NCBI GenBank assembly: GCA_947396885.1
Contig: OX377204.1
Span: forward strand, 46,177,139-46,241,138
Reading direction: 5' to 3'
DNA length: 64,000 nt
DNA from: Heligmosomoides polygyrus polygyrus
Taxonomy: Eukaryota > Nematoda > Chromadorea > Rhabditida > Heligmosomidae
Below the pieces are notes generated by a model that was not told where the DNA came from, did no database searches, and saw nothing but the letters and a program-made list of their open reading frames with translations. Positions 10,660 through 22,973 of this stretch are shown here, in pieces; within the stretch, counting starts at the first letter, position 1; each line of letters opens with the position of its first letter. The position numbers and the translations under genes were made by a program.

Positions 10660-11790
10660 ATATGGTAGGATAACTGGTGGTTTTAATGTTTCACAGCATT
10701 ATGATGAACTATTACACTTTAGAACTGGGCGACTATTCAGCGCCAAGCTAGGTTGCTACATTTGCAAATTTAGAGGTTCTATGTATCGATTGCTAAGGAA
10801 CATTTTTTCTTTTGTGTTTGGTTTAAATCTAGCTTATAAACCAGGGATGTTCGAGCAACAAAGCTACTCCTCCCTTGCAGTTCCGACGAAATTGTCTTCA
10901 GCGGAACTTCTCCGCGGTGCACACTTCCTTGAACTCTGTCTAACAATAAGGCAAAGTTCACACATCGCTGTTATCGTCAAAACATATACAAGGTATCAGC
11001 CACGACAAGTTTGAGCCTCTCTGTAAAAGATGGATGAAGCCGCAATTGCTAAATGCACGCAAATTATAAAGCATAGTTGTCTTTTCTCTTAGTCAGTAAC
11101 CTTTGGACGTCCAATACCAGAACATTTAGCGGTTCTTCTCGTAAAGGCGTCTCTTACATACAATCGCATAACTGCTCTACAAAGGTATTTATCGCGCTTG
11201 AAGTAAACGCAGAACGAGTTTTTGGAGGGATGTCGTGCATGACTCGCCGAACGTTGTCTCTTCAAATTGGCCATTCTCTAATGATAAGTGCAAGACGTCG
11301 TTCCAGGGGCCGAAAGCGACACTGCACACACGCTATATACTTACCACTCAACACTGCGGTATGAAGACAGGAGGGACAAACGATAGAAACGGATCGATCG
11401 AGAAGAAGAAACCACTAAGGTAATAAAAGTCTTTCTGAGACCACAAAAGAGAGAATTTTGGTTCTAACCTCCTTCATTTTACTTCAAAATTCACATTGAA
11501 ACTGGATTCTGCAGATATAAATAGAGTGCGGCGTTTCAACTCGGACAAACTCTCTTTTCAAACCAAATTATTAACACAATACATAGATGAAATAGAAAAC
11601 TGTTTTACACGCAAATAGAGGGATGTCTGAAGAGTAAACTTATTCAATATATCTATCCTTTGTCAACCTCAATGACTGCCTCCATCCTTGGCCTGAAGGG
11701 CTCGCACGCTCTTTTTAAAAGAGTCAAGATTTGTGACTGCTGCTCCAATAGCGGTGCGAAGAGGCGTGACATTAGGGTGCCTCGTCCAGG
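10660..11790. other. No gene recognised
   Basis: Short open frames only. No convincing splice-compatible exons, RNA genes or repeat families were identified. Confidence 0.3.
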
Positions 11791-12310
11791 GTCAAGCGTG
11801 GGGTTCGATTTTTGCCGAAAATTTACGACCCCCCCCCCCTCCCAGAGTGATCTGGTACGACCCCCCCTTGTTTAGACAACCGTTTTATTTCCTATTCGCA
11901 ATGAATTTAAAAAAAATGTATGCGATTTCTGTACTCTTTAATAGGTCCTTCTTTCCAGGTGCAGATTCCACTATGTCAGATTGGTTCAAGAAAGAGTGCT
12001 ACTGAGTAACTGTTTAACTTAGTAATTTGTTAGAAAAAACGCTGATAAAGGTTCTGTGAATGTAATCTTTTGATAATAATATTTTGTTTGTTTACAGTTG
12101 AAAGTAAAGTAGTTTTAAGAGCAGAGTAATCACAACGAGTTAATCACAACGAGTTGAACTTTTCAGGGTTTCCGAGCATCTCGTGGATACGGCACATTTT
12201 TGTACTTGAAGGAGCAACATCTGCATTCGAAATTGAACTGTATACAATGCCGATGTTAATTTCTAAAGCTGACTTGAGTGCTTTACCTACAAAAAAAAAT
12301 TTTTGGCACT
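11790..12310 (+). repeat. Dispersed repeat E, copy 1
   Basis: This shares an ordered set of diverged blocks with 18425-18960: gtcaagcgtgg, a gttcgatttttgccgaaaat segment followed by a cytosine tract, an aataagtt...ctttccag segment, and a block ending in tttctacaaaaaa. Homology is clear in order but weak in identity, indicating an old repeat. The cytosine-tract motif also occurs repeatedly inside foldback element FB-C. Confidence 0.45.
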
Positions 12311-12787
12311 CTCGGAAGCGATGACGAAATGGCAACCGGAGGATGGACTTGTCACGAAACTAGTTTCCTCTCTCCTGCAGAAAACAGCATCAGAAAGTGG
12401 AGTTGTACCAAGAAAATTTTAAGCCACAGTTTGACAAACGGTAATAAAACCTGTTCCTGTGAAACGATCCTCTGTATCAACAGACGCTCCGATATGTATC
12501 ATTTGCCGAAAATTTTCGACACCGTTAATTACGTGGAGGCCGCTATTTTTACAACCTGCTCTTTAAAGCGTAGAATCCACACTTCTTATAGTTTTAAAAA
12601 CTGTGAATTTTTCAGAGACGTCGAACAGCTTCCGAAATATGGTAGGTTACGTGGAGCCATTGTATTCTCCGATATCATCTATCACCACTGAAGATGGTCT
12701 TCTCGTGGAAAATTTTCTATCTTCTGAAGGAAATAACACGCGAGAGTGAAATTGTGCTTCATGGAATTTTATGTCATAAATATTATA

Positions 12788-14539
12788 CAGTAAAAAGCTA
12801 AGCCTCTTCGCAGCGATCTCCGATGATTAGGGTGGGTCGTATTTAAATTTTTCGTTTTTCAAGAAAAATTCATTAACTTTTACCTGAAGAAGATTACCCA
12901 CACAGTTGAAATCTTGCCACAGAAAATATTAAGCATTGCTCAATGCACAGTGTAAAAATCATACTTTTCTGAATCGAATAGATTGGATAGACCCCTGGTC
13001 GGTGTGGCACCGACTTCATAGGAGCGACAAAATTGGACGTTCACAAAAATGCTTATAACTCGGTAAGTTTCCCGAATTTTGAAAACTCCTCTAGCTTTTC
13101 GAAAAATAAATAAAAGCCCTTTCTCACCGTGTAAAAATCGATTACCAAAAAAGGGGCATCACGCGTGGCGGTTGGTTCGATTTTTGAGAGAAAAAATTGA
13201 AGTAGCTTCACAAAAATATTCATAACCTGGCTAATTCTTCGAAGTTTCAAAATCCCTCTAGCTTTTTAGAAATAAGAAGAAAAGCGCTTTTTTGCTGTAT
13301 AAGAACCAATTTTCAAAAATTCTTCGTGCGCGGCAGGGAAGGTCCGGTTTCGGTTCCATTTCGCAAAAATGCGTACCGAAAATCGAACCACCCCACACCC
13401 CGCATGAAGACCCCTTTCTTGGAAATCGATTGTTACATGCTTAGAAAGTATACTTTCTCTAAATTTTGATGGCCGAGAGCTCATAACTCAGCTAATTTTA
13501 TGAAATTCGAAAATCACCTCAACCATCAAAAAATAGAGAAAATATGCTTTCTAAATATGTAATAATCGATCTCCAAGAAAGGGTCTTCATGCAAGGCGGG
13601 GGGGGGGGTTCGATTTCTGGTCGATTTTCGTCAAAAATCGACAACAAATCGAACCTCCCCCCCCCCCCCCCTCCGCCCCGCATGAAGACCCCTTTTTTGT
13701 AAAGCGCTTTTGTAACCATAAAGAACCGCTTTTTCACTACTTTTCGATGAGCTAGCGGGATTTTCGAATTTCGAAAACTAGCTGAGTTATGAATGTTTTG
13801 TGAGATTACTTCGATGACGACGGTGAAAGGTTGATCCGAGATTCAGTTCACGACTTCCGAAAATTGATCATATCTCGGCTACTTATCCGAAAATCAAAAA
13901 TCCCTTTCGATCATCAACAATTGAGCAAATGTGCTTTCTAATCATGTAACAATCGATTTTCAAGAAAGGGGTCTTCATGCGGGGCGGGGGTTCGATTTTC
14001 AGTAGTATTTTCAGTTTTGCGAAATGGACCTCCCTGCCGTTAGGACCGAATTTTTGAAAATTGATTTTTAAATAGCGAAAAGGGGCTTCTCTTCTAGTAT
14101 CTGAAAAGCTAGGTGAAGCCATTTCAATTTTTTCGCACAAAAATCGAAGGCCTCCGCCCCGTATGAAGACCTTGCTTTTGAAAACCGATTTTTGTACTAT
14201 ATGAAAGCTCTTTTCTTCCAGTCTCAAAGGAGCCATTGGCTTTTCCAAATTTTGAAAACCTTACCGAGTTAGTCATTTTTGTGAACGTCGAATTTCGTCG
14301 CCCCTATGACGTCGGTGCCATATCGACCAGGAGCCGATCCAATCTATTCATTTCAGAAAACTATGATTTTCACACTGTGCATTGGGCAAGACTTATAGCT
14401 CTCTGTGCGCCAGATTTCAACTGTGTGGGTGACCTTCTTCAGGTAAAAATTAATTAATTTCTCTTGAAAAACGAAAATTTAAATACGATCTGCCCTAATC
14501 ATATCGGAGATCGCTGTGAAGAAGCTCAGCTTTTTACTG
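12788..14539. mobile_element. FB-C: 1.75-kb foldback element
   Basis: The ends read CAGTAAAAAGCT...AGCTTTTTACTG. The left end is preceded by TA; the right is followed by tgta. The first and last roughly 330 bases are inverted copies of each other, sharing ttcgcagcgatctccgat, gattaggg, the block around aaatttaaatac/ttcaactgtgtgggt, and gaatagattggat. The interior is a set of diverged direct and inverted repeats of a segment containing catgaagaccccttt, a cytosine or guanine tract and tcgattttc, so it can form many nested hairpins. No transposase is encoded. Termini resemble those of FB-A and FB-B, suggesting the same mobilising enzyme class. Boundaries are read by eye from the inverted match. 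Confidence 0.7.
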
Positions 14540-14561
14540 TGTAATACTATGCTGTACTTGA

Positions 14562-14854
14562 TAACGGCCGCGTGGAGGGCAGTCGGAGGAGGCGCCGGCT
14601 GTCGCCTGCACCCGATACCAGGTTTCTGGTTCGGATTTCCCGCCCACGCCAACCAAGCCTTCCATCCCTCCGGGGTTAGTGAATTGGTACCCGACTTGTC
14701 TGGGAAGGATAAAGCACTGACTTGTACATCGGCTGGCCGCCGTAAGTCATTGTATGGCCAAATACGCATTCAACACGCCTCCACGACATCCCGTAGAAGT
14801 AGAATGCGTGACGCAACCCAAAGAGGATTGAATAACGCCGTCCTTTGTCCTTTT
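14562..14854 (+). repeat. tRNA-derived SINE, copy 1
   Basis: The head contains an A-box-like agcgcagtcgg variant (gggcagtcggagg) and a B-box-like tggttcggatttcc. The body contains ccttccatccctccgggg, gaattggtac, gactggctggccgccg..., atacgcattcaa and cgtagaagtagaatgcg. The tail is tcctttgtcctttt. TACTTGA flanks both ends (14555-14561 and 14855-14861), a target-site duplication expected from LINE-mediated insertion. It lies right beside the right end of FB-C. Confidence 0.8.
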
Positions 14855-15622
14855 TACTTGAAAAGAGAAGTAGAGTAGTTGCGAAAGTTGTGAGAAGAAT
14901 AAAAAGCAGTCTGCAAAGAAATCCGAAGAGCAATGAGCATGTCTTGATGATGGGTCAAATCAATGCTTGTCGATCATGTTCACGAATGAGGTGATAGGGA
15001 GAAACAATTCCGAAAAACTTGAGAACATACCAAAGAGGTCATATATGGTTAGCATCTAACGGAACCTTCCTCAGCTAGACAAGCATTTTCGTTTCGTTTA
15101 ATGGATGCGCGATATCGCTCCACACAGCAAAATTAGCTTCTTCCACATCTGACAAGAGGTTGAAAGCAGGGTTAGGACTCGAAAAAGTACCCTACCGAAG
15201 ATAAAATGTAATCTTCATTTGCAAATACGCTAACCGTCACCTAGGAACGCAGAAACCCCACCCTCTACCCACTCCCGTAAATCCGCATCCACTCAACTAT
15301 CCATTCGCTGCTGCTACCGTTGCGAATGAATCACTTGAATGTACACTGCAACACTTCGTTTTGGAGAGTCGTTAATTATCATCTTGCTATACTCAAACAT
15401 TAAATTGAGCTCCGAACTTTTGCAGGTTAGGTTCTGACCGCGGCAGCGCCATTCCAGGTGTCACTTTTCCCTTATCAGCCCCTGAAGCGGTACCATTTTC
15501 TGCCATTTTTGGACCACCCAGTAGCAAAAACGAAACAGAGCTCTGTGATCCTCGTCCGATGGTCTACAAAACCATATAGGTAGCGTTGAGAATCTTTGGG
15601 GGAAGTTCATGGGCCTCCCTCG

Positions 15623-15772
15623 TCAGAAGAACCTGGCCACAACATCGTGAACTGTTGACCTCGAGTACCCGTAGAGTCGAATTACTTCATCTGGCGAACA
15701 TCCAGCGCGAGTACTTCGGACAATCGCGGCTCTTCGGTTGCACTCCGCACTTGTAGGCACCATCGATGCCAT
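15623..15772 (-). pseudogene. Tc1/mariner-like transposase N-terminus
   Basis: The minus-strand frame starting at the ATG of 15772 reads MASMVPTSAECNRRAAIVRS, then TRAGCSPDEVIRLYGYSRS and TVHDVVARFF before a stop. The pattern of a basic NRRAAIVRS helix followed by SPDEVIRLYGYSRSTVHDVV matches the N-terminal helix-turn-helix DNA-binding domain of nematode mariner-like transposases. The catalytic DDE domain is not present downstream on the minus strand (below 15623), so only about 49 codons of a roughly 340-codon protein remain. The stop follows RFF, where the family normally continues. Confidence 0.6.
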
Positions 15773-16454
15773 TCTGAGGTTATGACTATTTACTAGAGGC
15801 TTCTATCTTTCAAGTACGCAAATCGCGACTTCTGGGGGAATCACGGTAGGGCGGGAAATTTGAATATGAGAGCTGCATCCTGTACTATGATTAAGCACAG
15901 CTACCCTTCCAAAAGGAGTAACGAATCAGACCGTAACCGTGCGCCTCAATGAATCCGATTCACACATAACTCTGTGATGTCTACAACCTGCCGTCTTCTT
16001 CTTCATGGAGTGCCGAACTATTAACACACTTCCACCCCAACTGTGCTTAGTTATTAATAACCAATCAACTTACAGCGTCAGCACAGTAACTTAGAAGGGC
16101 TAGTATATTCCCGCATTGCTCAACGAAAGCAGCAACATCCACAGTACAAGAAGAGAATCTTGTTGCACATTAGGCAGCCCATTCTAATGCTATTCCAAAA
16201 GCGTATCCAATTTCTTTGGGGAATAAATGTTTCTAGATGGCTCGGCGATTAGTCACGGCGTCGAATAGGCATTCGTCGCCCCCTCGTCGCGTTTCTCGCT
16301 TCGCAACGGATGACTTAGCTGATTTTACAGTGCAATAATTGCTTCGTCAATGAAAGCAACAGTCGTCCGCTACAACCCCGACGAAAACTGGCTCTGCCGC
16401 CTGCAGAAAACTGTATTTCCAGTTCCAATGGGAATTTTAAGAGATATGATGCAA

Positions 16455-16735
16455 TAGAGCAAATGGGGGAGGCGTGGCTGTCATGTGCACCCCGATTCCG
16501 GATTCTTGGTTCGGACTTCCTACACAGGCCAGCTAAGTCCCTGCCTCAAAGGTCGGTAAACTAGGAAAAAGAACTTGTTCAGGAAGGATAAAACACTGAT
16601 CTGTTCATCAGTACACCACTGAAGGCGAACGTGTAGGGCGATTTGGAGCTGACTCTACGATCTCCCATAAAAGTAGAATGTGTGGCGTTCACCACAAATG
16701 GAGTGGCTGGCGCCACCCTCTGTCCTTGAACTTTA
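16455..16735 (+). repeat. tRNA-derived SINE, degenerate copy 2
   Basis: Ordered matches to the SINE family: gggaggcgtggctgtcatgt, gcaccccgattccgg, ttcttggttcggacttcc (B box), caggaaggataaaacactga, a degraded central part and aaaagtagaatgtgtggcg. No target duplication was found. It is much more diverged than the copies at 28 kb. Confidence 0.6.
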
Positions 16736-16739
16736 TGGT

Positions 16740-18420
16740 GTAAAGTAGTGAAGATCGAATGCTGCAAAACTTATTATTTCTACCCATTAATACAATTCAT
16801 GGTTAAGGTCCGGGTTCTTGCCTAGTTGACTCCGTAGCTGTTCTTCCGCTGCACTGCTCCTCATAATTCTTTGTCCCAATAAACCTGCACGAACACGCGA
16901 TCAGCAACGCTCAACGAGGAATCGTGAGGGGATGCTCGGAGAGGAGAGGGGAGCAAGCTGAACATACAAAAGCGCGCGGCAGCCGCGGCGACTGCTGCGG
17001 CAATCGCGACATCTACATAGTGTGTGCTGCTACAGTTCCGCAGTCTAACGCTCTTGTAACTGCATAAACTGTTATTGATACCTCTGCCCAGCTATATGAG
17101 GGTCCTCCGGTGCACCTAGTTAGAGAAAATGGTTATTTTGGGTGGGAATTGGATGACCTAATCCAAGCAATAGGCAACTGCTGCTAGTGTGAAACGATTT
17201 TGGGTTCTTTCATGACATGAAGCGACATTTCCAAAAGCCACTTATTTAGATACAATACAGCATAACTCGGGAGCTTTTTAGAGCTCTGTTTCTCCCATGA
17301 CAGCCCACCCAGGAGCGATGCTTCAGTGGCGATTCTCGCACATGCGGCAGAGGCCGCCGCGCGCGCGGCTAAAACTTGTATTTTCGTACTACCCGCCGAA
17401 GAGGAGATGTCCACGATATAAGAAAGGGACAAAACTACGGAGTTTCGGGGGACAAAGCATTGCCACACGAGCTAAGTCGACGCAAATTAGGTCGGCCGCT
17501 CACACAATATGTCTCGCTGGCCTGCTGGAGTGCAGTTGTAGCCGATTGGATAGTCGGATATCTTCCTAGAGGTTCTGTACGAAACGCATCGCTCTTCGTC
17601 TCCCTAGACTCTGGGGAACGACAACCTGGCACACTCCGGGTAAACGAGAAACTGCACCCTGGGCCGCCTGCACTGCAGACCTCACCCCAACTCCCCCCCC
17701 CCCCCTCGAAAAATGGGGGATTCCGAAGTTCTGTGATGCGCACCATCCTGGGAATACGGCACACTGGGGCTCTGGCGGGAAATTACATCATTCTATTCGG
17801 AGGTAGGGAAATTCGGATTGGATCAGGAAGGTTGCAGATTGGGACAGACAAGCTGCTGTTAAGGCCAAGTTTTCAGCATTGGCCTCCACATAAAAGCAGT
17901 GGAGGAGGAATAACAGAACGCCTTTGCCGATGCCTTGGTATCTGTGATGTTTAGTAAGGACATTTTTGCGGAGCAGTGTTTAGCATATGAGAGGTTCGAC
18001 CTTTTCATCACCATTTAGGTACAGCAGGTTCTTAATGAGGTTACGGCTCAAGCAGCGACCAAGCGTTGAGGTTTTGAAGTTTTCGATGATGTTTAAGCGT
18101 AAGAGAAGCTTACTGAGGGTACTGGTTGGACCAAATGTTGCACCTGCACAGGTGGAGAGGGAAAAAATAGGAACATGTTCGACGTGAGTAGAACAAAAGT
18201 AGTGGCTTACTTAACCCAATATCACGAAGGAATTCACTCGGTCTTTGTTACAAGTTGATTTTCAAAACACACGTCATAAATTGCGTTTTAGTGGACTTCC
18301 ACAGCAAATCGAATATCCAATTCCAAGTATGTATGATATCTTTCATTGCTCCTAAGACCTTCACACGTAGCAGAAACAGAACGGCGTTTGTGACGACTAG
18401 GAAGTCTCCCGACTACATCG
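16740..18420. other. No gene recognised
   Basis: A 192-codon frame at 17376-17954 is the longest here but has no recognisable domain, no helpful neighbours and ordinary composition, so it is not called. A cytosine tract lies near 17694-17705. Confidence 0.3.
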
Positions 18421-18424
18421 GCTC

Positions 18425-18960
18425 AAGCGTGGAGTTTGATTTTTTTTGCCGAAAATGTACGCCCCTCCCCCCCACCCGTCAGGAGGCTGGTTTGGTAGAC
18501 TCCCCTCTCTGTGTCCACCTCTCATTTATTGTCGCTTCATGCCATTTTTGCGCCTCTTAATAAGTTTTTATTTCCAGATGTGGCTTCGGCACTGCAGAGA
18601 CTCGCGCGCAGCTTTGTGCACTGTAGAAGACATGTTATGGGCATAGAACTGATTTCTTTAAAGTTTTGAGTGCTTATTGCCTTACAGTTAAAAAGAAATG
18701 AATTTCTAGGCAGTTTTCGAGCTAAACATGGCAAATATAATTTTTGCCGATTTTAGCAGAATGTCGTGTAGCACAACACATTTTTCAACCTGGAAGGGAG
18801 ACATCTTGATCTGAGAATGCACTCTGTAAAATTTTTAGTATTAATTGCTAATGGAGGCTTAAATGCTTTCTCTACAAAAAATTTGAGTGCACCTTCAAAG
18901 TAATAGAGAAGCAAGCCGGCAAACAGCAAAACACTCAAACGCATCGTGCCTGGAATTTCT
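18425..18960 (+). repeat. Dispersed repeat E, copy 2
   Basis: Same block order as 11790-12310: ctcaagcgtggagtttgatt, tttgccgaaaatgtacgcccc with a cytosine tract, aataagtttttatttccag, and a closing ctttctctacaaaaaatt block. It is non-coding. Confidence 0.45.
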
Positions 18961-19145
18961 ATTTCTGTGAAGTGTTCACTGTTTCATGAAAATCAGCCAT
19001 GTTTGAGAAGTTCCAAAAAGCCATGCCTAGCTAGACACCTTGTCACCATTCGGTTGTAAGCAAAGTTCTGTCAGTTTTCAAAGCTCATATTCGGGGATCC
19101 ATTTCTGGCCTCAGCACCTAACTTTTTCAGTCCCTTTGTATTATG

Positions 19146-19405
19146 CTCCACGCATTCCTCTTCTATGAGATGTCGGGGAGAGCAATATGAATGCGCGTTT
19201 CGAGCATAAAACGACTAAAGGTGGTCAGTCGATGTCCACTTCGGTATGCTTACCCCTCACCAGACAAATCTGGTGCCAATTTTCCTACGCCTTAGGATCG
19301 GAAGACTTGGCTGGCTAAGGCAAGGCGGGAAACAAGAAACAGAACTAGGGATGCGTACGACAGTCGGTGTTTCATCCGATTACTCCACCACGAACCCAGT
19401 AGTGC
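19146..19405 (-). repeat. tRNA-derived SINE, degenerate copy 3
   Basis: The reverse complement of the SINE body is visible: ctccacgcattcctcttcta, gaatgcgcgtttcg, gtggtcagtcgatgtcc, accagacaaatctggtgcca and ggcggga near the B-box side. Heavily mutated; no duplication was seen. Confidence 0.55.
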
Positions 19406-19484
19406 AACCTTTTCTAAAATTCTGGTGATCTAAGGTCTATCTACGCTTAAAGGCACGAACAGTGGATTCACTTTGGTTTATTAT

Positions 19485-19960
19485 ATCATTTTCACGTCAA
19501 ACTGGACACTTCAAATCAAATCGAACACTTTTCGAACCAAATAGGGCACTTCTCAGACCAAATTGGACACGTTCCAAATCTAATTGGACACTCTTCTGAA
19601 CAAGCTTGATGCATTTGAAATCAAGGTGAACAGCTCAAAACCAGTTTCTTTCACATTGAAATGGAAACCCTCTAATTTGGTAATAATAATTTTTGTTTAA
19701 GGAAAGCGTGGTCTGAATTCTCTTGAAATTTCTTAAAGACGTTTTGCCACAGTAACTGAGTAACCTGTTTGAAACTTCGTAAAACTTACATTTTTTGTGA
19801 AAAACAAAGAATTAAATTCCATTTTAGAGTGCAAAAACCGGAAATTTTTGGCACAATAGAAATAGATGCTAATCAACCAGGTCGTCGCGATCTTTATTTG
19901 ATCGACACTATAAATGCTACTTGCTGAAAACAGCGATGTAGGGCTTTTTGGCGATGTAGG
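19485..19960 (+). repeat. Dispersed repeat D, copy 1
   Basis: The start contains several loose copies of a roughly 20-22-base word such as aaattggacacttct, then aataatttttgtttaa, a ttgccacagtaactgag block and ctttatttgatcgacac. The same order occurs at 38870-39250 and 59705-60050. It has no coding potential and its class is unknown. Confidence 0.5.
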
Positions 19961-19999
19961 GGAATGTGCCTTTTATAACTGTTCTTGTTATAGCGTTTC

Positions 20000-22970
20000 C
20001 TTCTGTGCTACATCACACAAACAAAATGTTTGCTATCAATCATGTAAAAATCGCGACGATCTAATCGAGTGCATGGTGCGATCATTTCTTTCAACACTAT
20101 ATGATTGCTGCCTCCCTTTAATTTGAATCAAAATGAGACAAAACAAAAATTTTATAAAATTTCAAATAGAATGTTCACTTACTGTGGCAGGTGAAATTAA
20201 AAATTTGGAAGGGAGTTTTACAAACTTTTCCTTAAACAAAAAATTAATCCAAAATATGTTGGAGAGACCGTTGTTTAATCGGACGACGCTCATTTTGACT
20301 TCGAGAATCCTAGGTTTATTTCAAAGCTTGTTCAGAAGAGTAGCCGTTTTGAAAACCGACAAATTTTTTATTTGAAATGTATCCAATTTGGTATGAAAGG
20401 TGCCCAAGGTGTTGATGTGTTGACATGAAAACGCTATACATCGAGTAATATTTGCCTGAAGAAGCTTTACCTGTAAACTTGCTGACTTGCGTCAAACACT
20501 TTCGAGCACTGAAACCTTTCTGTACATAGCAGAAACAAAAATGGCTGAACTAGAGGACCTTACTCGCAGCGATGTGTTATCTCAAAAAAAAAAAATCGAT
20601 GCCAGCCCTATGGCTCATACGCCACTGGAAGCCGACCAAGGGTGGAAATGACCTTCTCCTCTGGACGTCATCAGCTGGGAGATTAGAATTAAGCTCGATG
20701 TGACCGGACGGCCGACTACATAGGTGGCAAAGAGCAGCGCTGGCGGACGCGTCGCATAGGAACTGAAAGCCTACTGGAGTGACCGCGACAGGGCAAAAGA
20801 TCGGGAGACGTGTCCGCACCTCAAAGCGGAAAAGGCTTCAAAAAATATTAGCAAGAGCAAGAGCAAGAACAACAAGAGCGAGAGGAGACAAGCCAAGAAT
20901 TTATAAAACATACGTGGGTTTTACAAATGGTGGATCTCAAGAGGACGTCATAACAGCTGCGAATCAAGATGAAGCGTTTCTTATCTGCGAAAATTCTCTA
21001 CTGGAGATCGGATAGGTTATAGAGTGCGAAACATTGACTCCTTCCACTCGGACATTCGCTTTCGAGGTGCCGCACAACCACTTGCCATTGGGCTGAAAAC
21101 CTGTTTCTATGTACATATCATACATGTCTACATGTATATATTATACACGTGTATACATAGTATATACCTACTTATATGCGTATGAACATATACAATTATG
21201 TAGGTACGAGTTGGATATATGGCTGCACAAGAATCCTGCAACACTCTTGCAGCAGGAGCTGACCTTTAAGCCTAATGGTATACCTCCGCAGGAACTTCAG
21301 CGAGGTGCAGGTAATCGCACCGGGGACCCTCATCTGGCCAATCGACGCAGCCCGCCACATCCACTGCAGCAGGTTTCCACCCCAATAGCAAGTGGTTGTG
21401 CGGCCCCTCGAGAGCGAATGTCCGAGAAGGGGAGGTGAAAGTCATTCGTCGCTATGAGAGAAAATGGCGCTAGCAAAGCGCACGAGAAGATGCGGTTCCA
21501 GTTTTGACATCAGAAACGGAAAAAAACCACCAATTGAGCACCAGCCACTAGAAAGCTATGTGAAGCGGATGGCGATAACAATGCTAAGGTAGCTTTTAAA
21601 ATCCTTAGCGACGAAGCGAAGGGAAGTGTTAGAAATGCATATTCTACCTATCTAGAACTACGCTTGGAGGGAATCTGCCTAATTCCGGACGGCATCGTAT
21701 TTTGCTCTGACGGTATTATGCGTATTGTCATTTCTTAAGTTAATTTGCATGGACATTCCGTTGAGGAATTCTTTAAAAAAATCAAAAAGACCACGCACGT
21801 TGAAGAAGTTGGAGTTGCTACTGCATTCCTCTTTCGAATTGCTAAATTGCTTTAAATTTCGCTTGAAGAGAGGTACATTCCTGACATATCATAAGTTCTT
21901 CCCAAACTCACTTTCATCAAGAAGTGGGGCTAAAAGAGTCCCAGAAACTAGAGCTCTAGCTTTTGTAACGAAATGTTCATCTGAAGATAGATGACAAAAC
22001 GTGTCAGCTATGACTCAGCGCTTTTCGGACTCCTTTATTTAGGATAAAGAGATTATAGTAGAAGGCGGCCGCAGCACCCACAGTAGGCTCTGCAAGCCCC
22101 TTTGTGCCGTACGAAAACGAAAATGTACTCTTGGGCCGGTTTCAGTCAGAAACAGAGCGAGGGGTGGGCACATGGTGGAACCACCGCGCGATGAATCGCC
22201 ACTTCGCTCGTTAATTTCGCACCAAAATAATGAGAAATACAGCGCGCTTCCTTCTGCGGATAAGACATATAATCGTTCGTCGACGATTCTCCATAGAATT
22301 TTCCCTTGCCAGAAAAATCTAAAGTATATGTAAAGGCGGCAGGAACAATCTCGCTTCGATGAACACAAAGGACATGTACGCCAACAAAATTTAAAATTTC
22401 AGGGGAGGACCGCCTTCCTGGATGACTACACTTTCTGCGTTTTTCAATCTTCATCAGACATAAAGGCGTTACGATGACACTGACCTGTGGAGAATGAAGT
22501 TAAACATATCTGACTACATGAACGTCAACTATTTCGAACTGAACAATTCTTCTTAAGCCTTTAATATGCTAATGTTTTGAAATAGCTAAAAAGGGAAGGG
22601 TTTCGACCTCCCATGGAACAGGATCATTAGAAAGAGCTCGGAATGCTGATTACGAATATGTGTGTCAAAATTGCAAAATGAAACTTCTGAGTGAGTTATG
22701 GCCTGCCGGAACCACTGCTTTTCCTGCAAATCATAATTTATCTTCGAAATAACATCTTGTTCTGAATTATGACACGTGTCTGATTAGATAGCCGGGAAAA
22801 CTACCATACACGTTTGCAAAAGTGCTCGAAGGCAAAAAACTGCTATAGTGACATTTTTGTTTACTATATTGGACAAATACAGTCCAAATCATACATTGAA
22901 TAACTAGAGGCGTTTCTAACAACCTTCATATAGCAAAAAAAATGTGTGAAGCAAAAAAGTAATTAGGCTT
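20000..22970. other. No gene recognised
   Basis: Short open frames without recognisable domains. 21105-21210 is a TA/CA-rich simple-sequence stretch (catatcatacatgt, tatacacgtg and similar). The segment 21290-21440 is GC-rich with a tRNA-like gaaccggggaccctc flavour but cannot be folded convincingly. Confidence 0.3.
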
Positions 22971-22973
22971 AGG

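Noticed and set aside
12278..12691. 137-codon plus-strand frame
   Set aside because: No recognised motif and no conserved neighbour. It overlaps the end of repeat E.
16900..17400. Weak inverted similarity of GC-rich blocks near 16970 and 17340
   Set aside because: The match is limited to cgcg-rich words and cannot be extended into clear arms.
17376..17954. 192-codon plus-strand frame
   Set aside because: No recognisable domain, no splice context, and a poly-C tract inside. It could be chance.
21290..21440. tRNA-like or SINE-like GC-rich block
   Set aside because: No convincing A and B boxes in the correct spacing and no cloverleaf.
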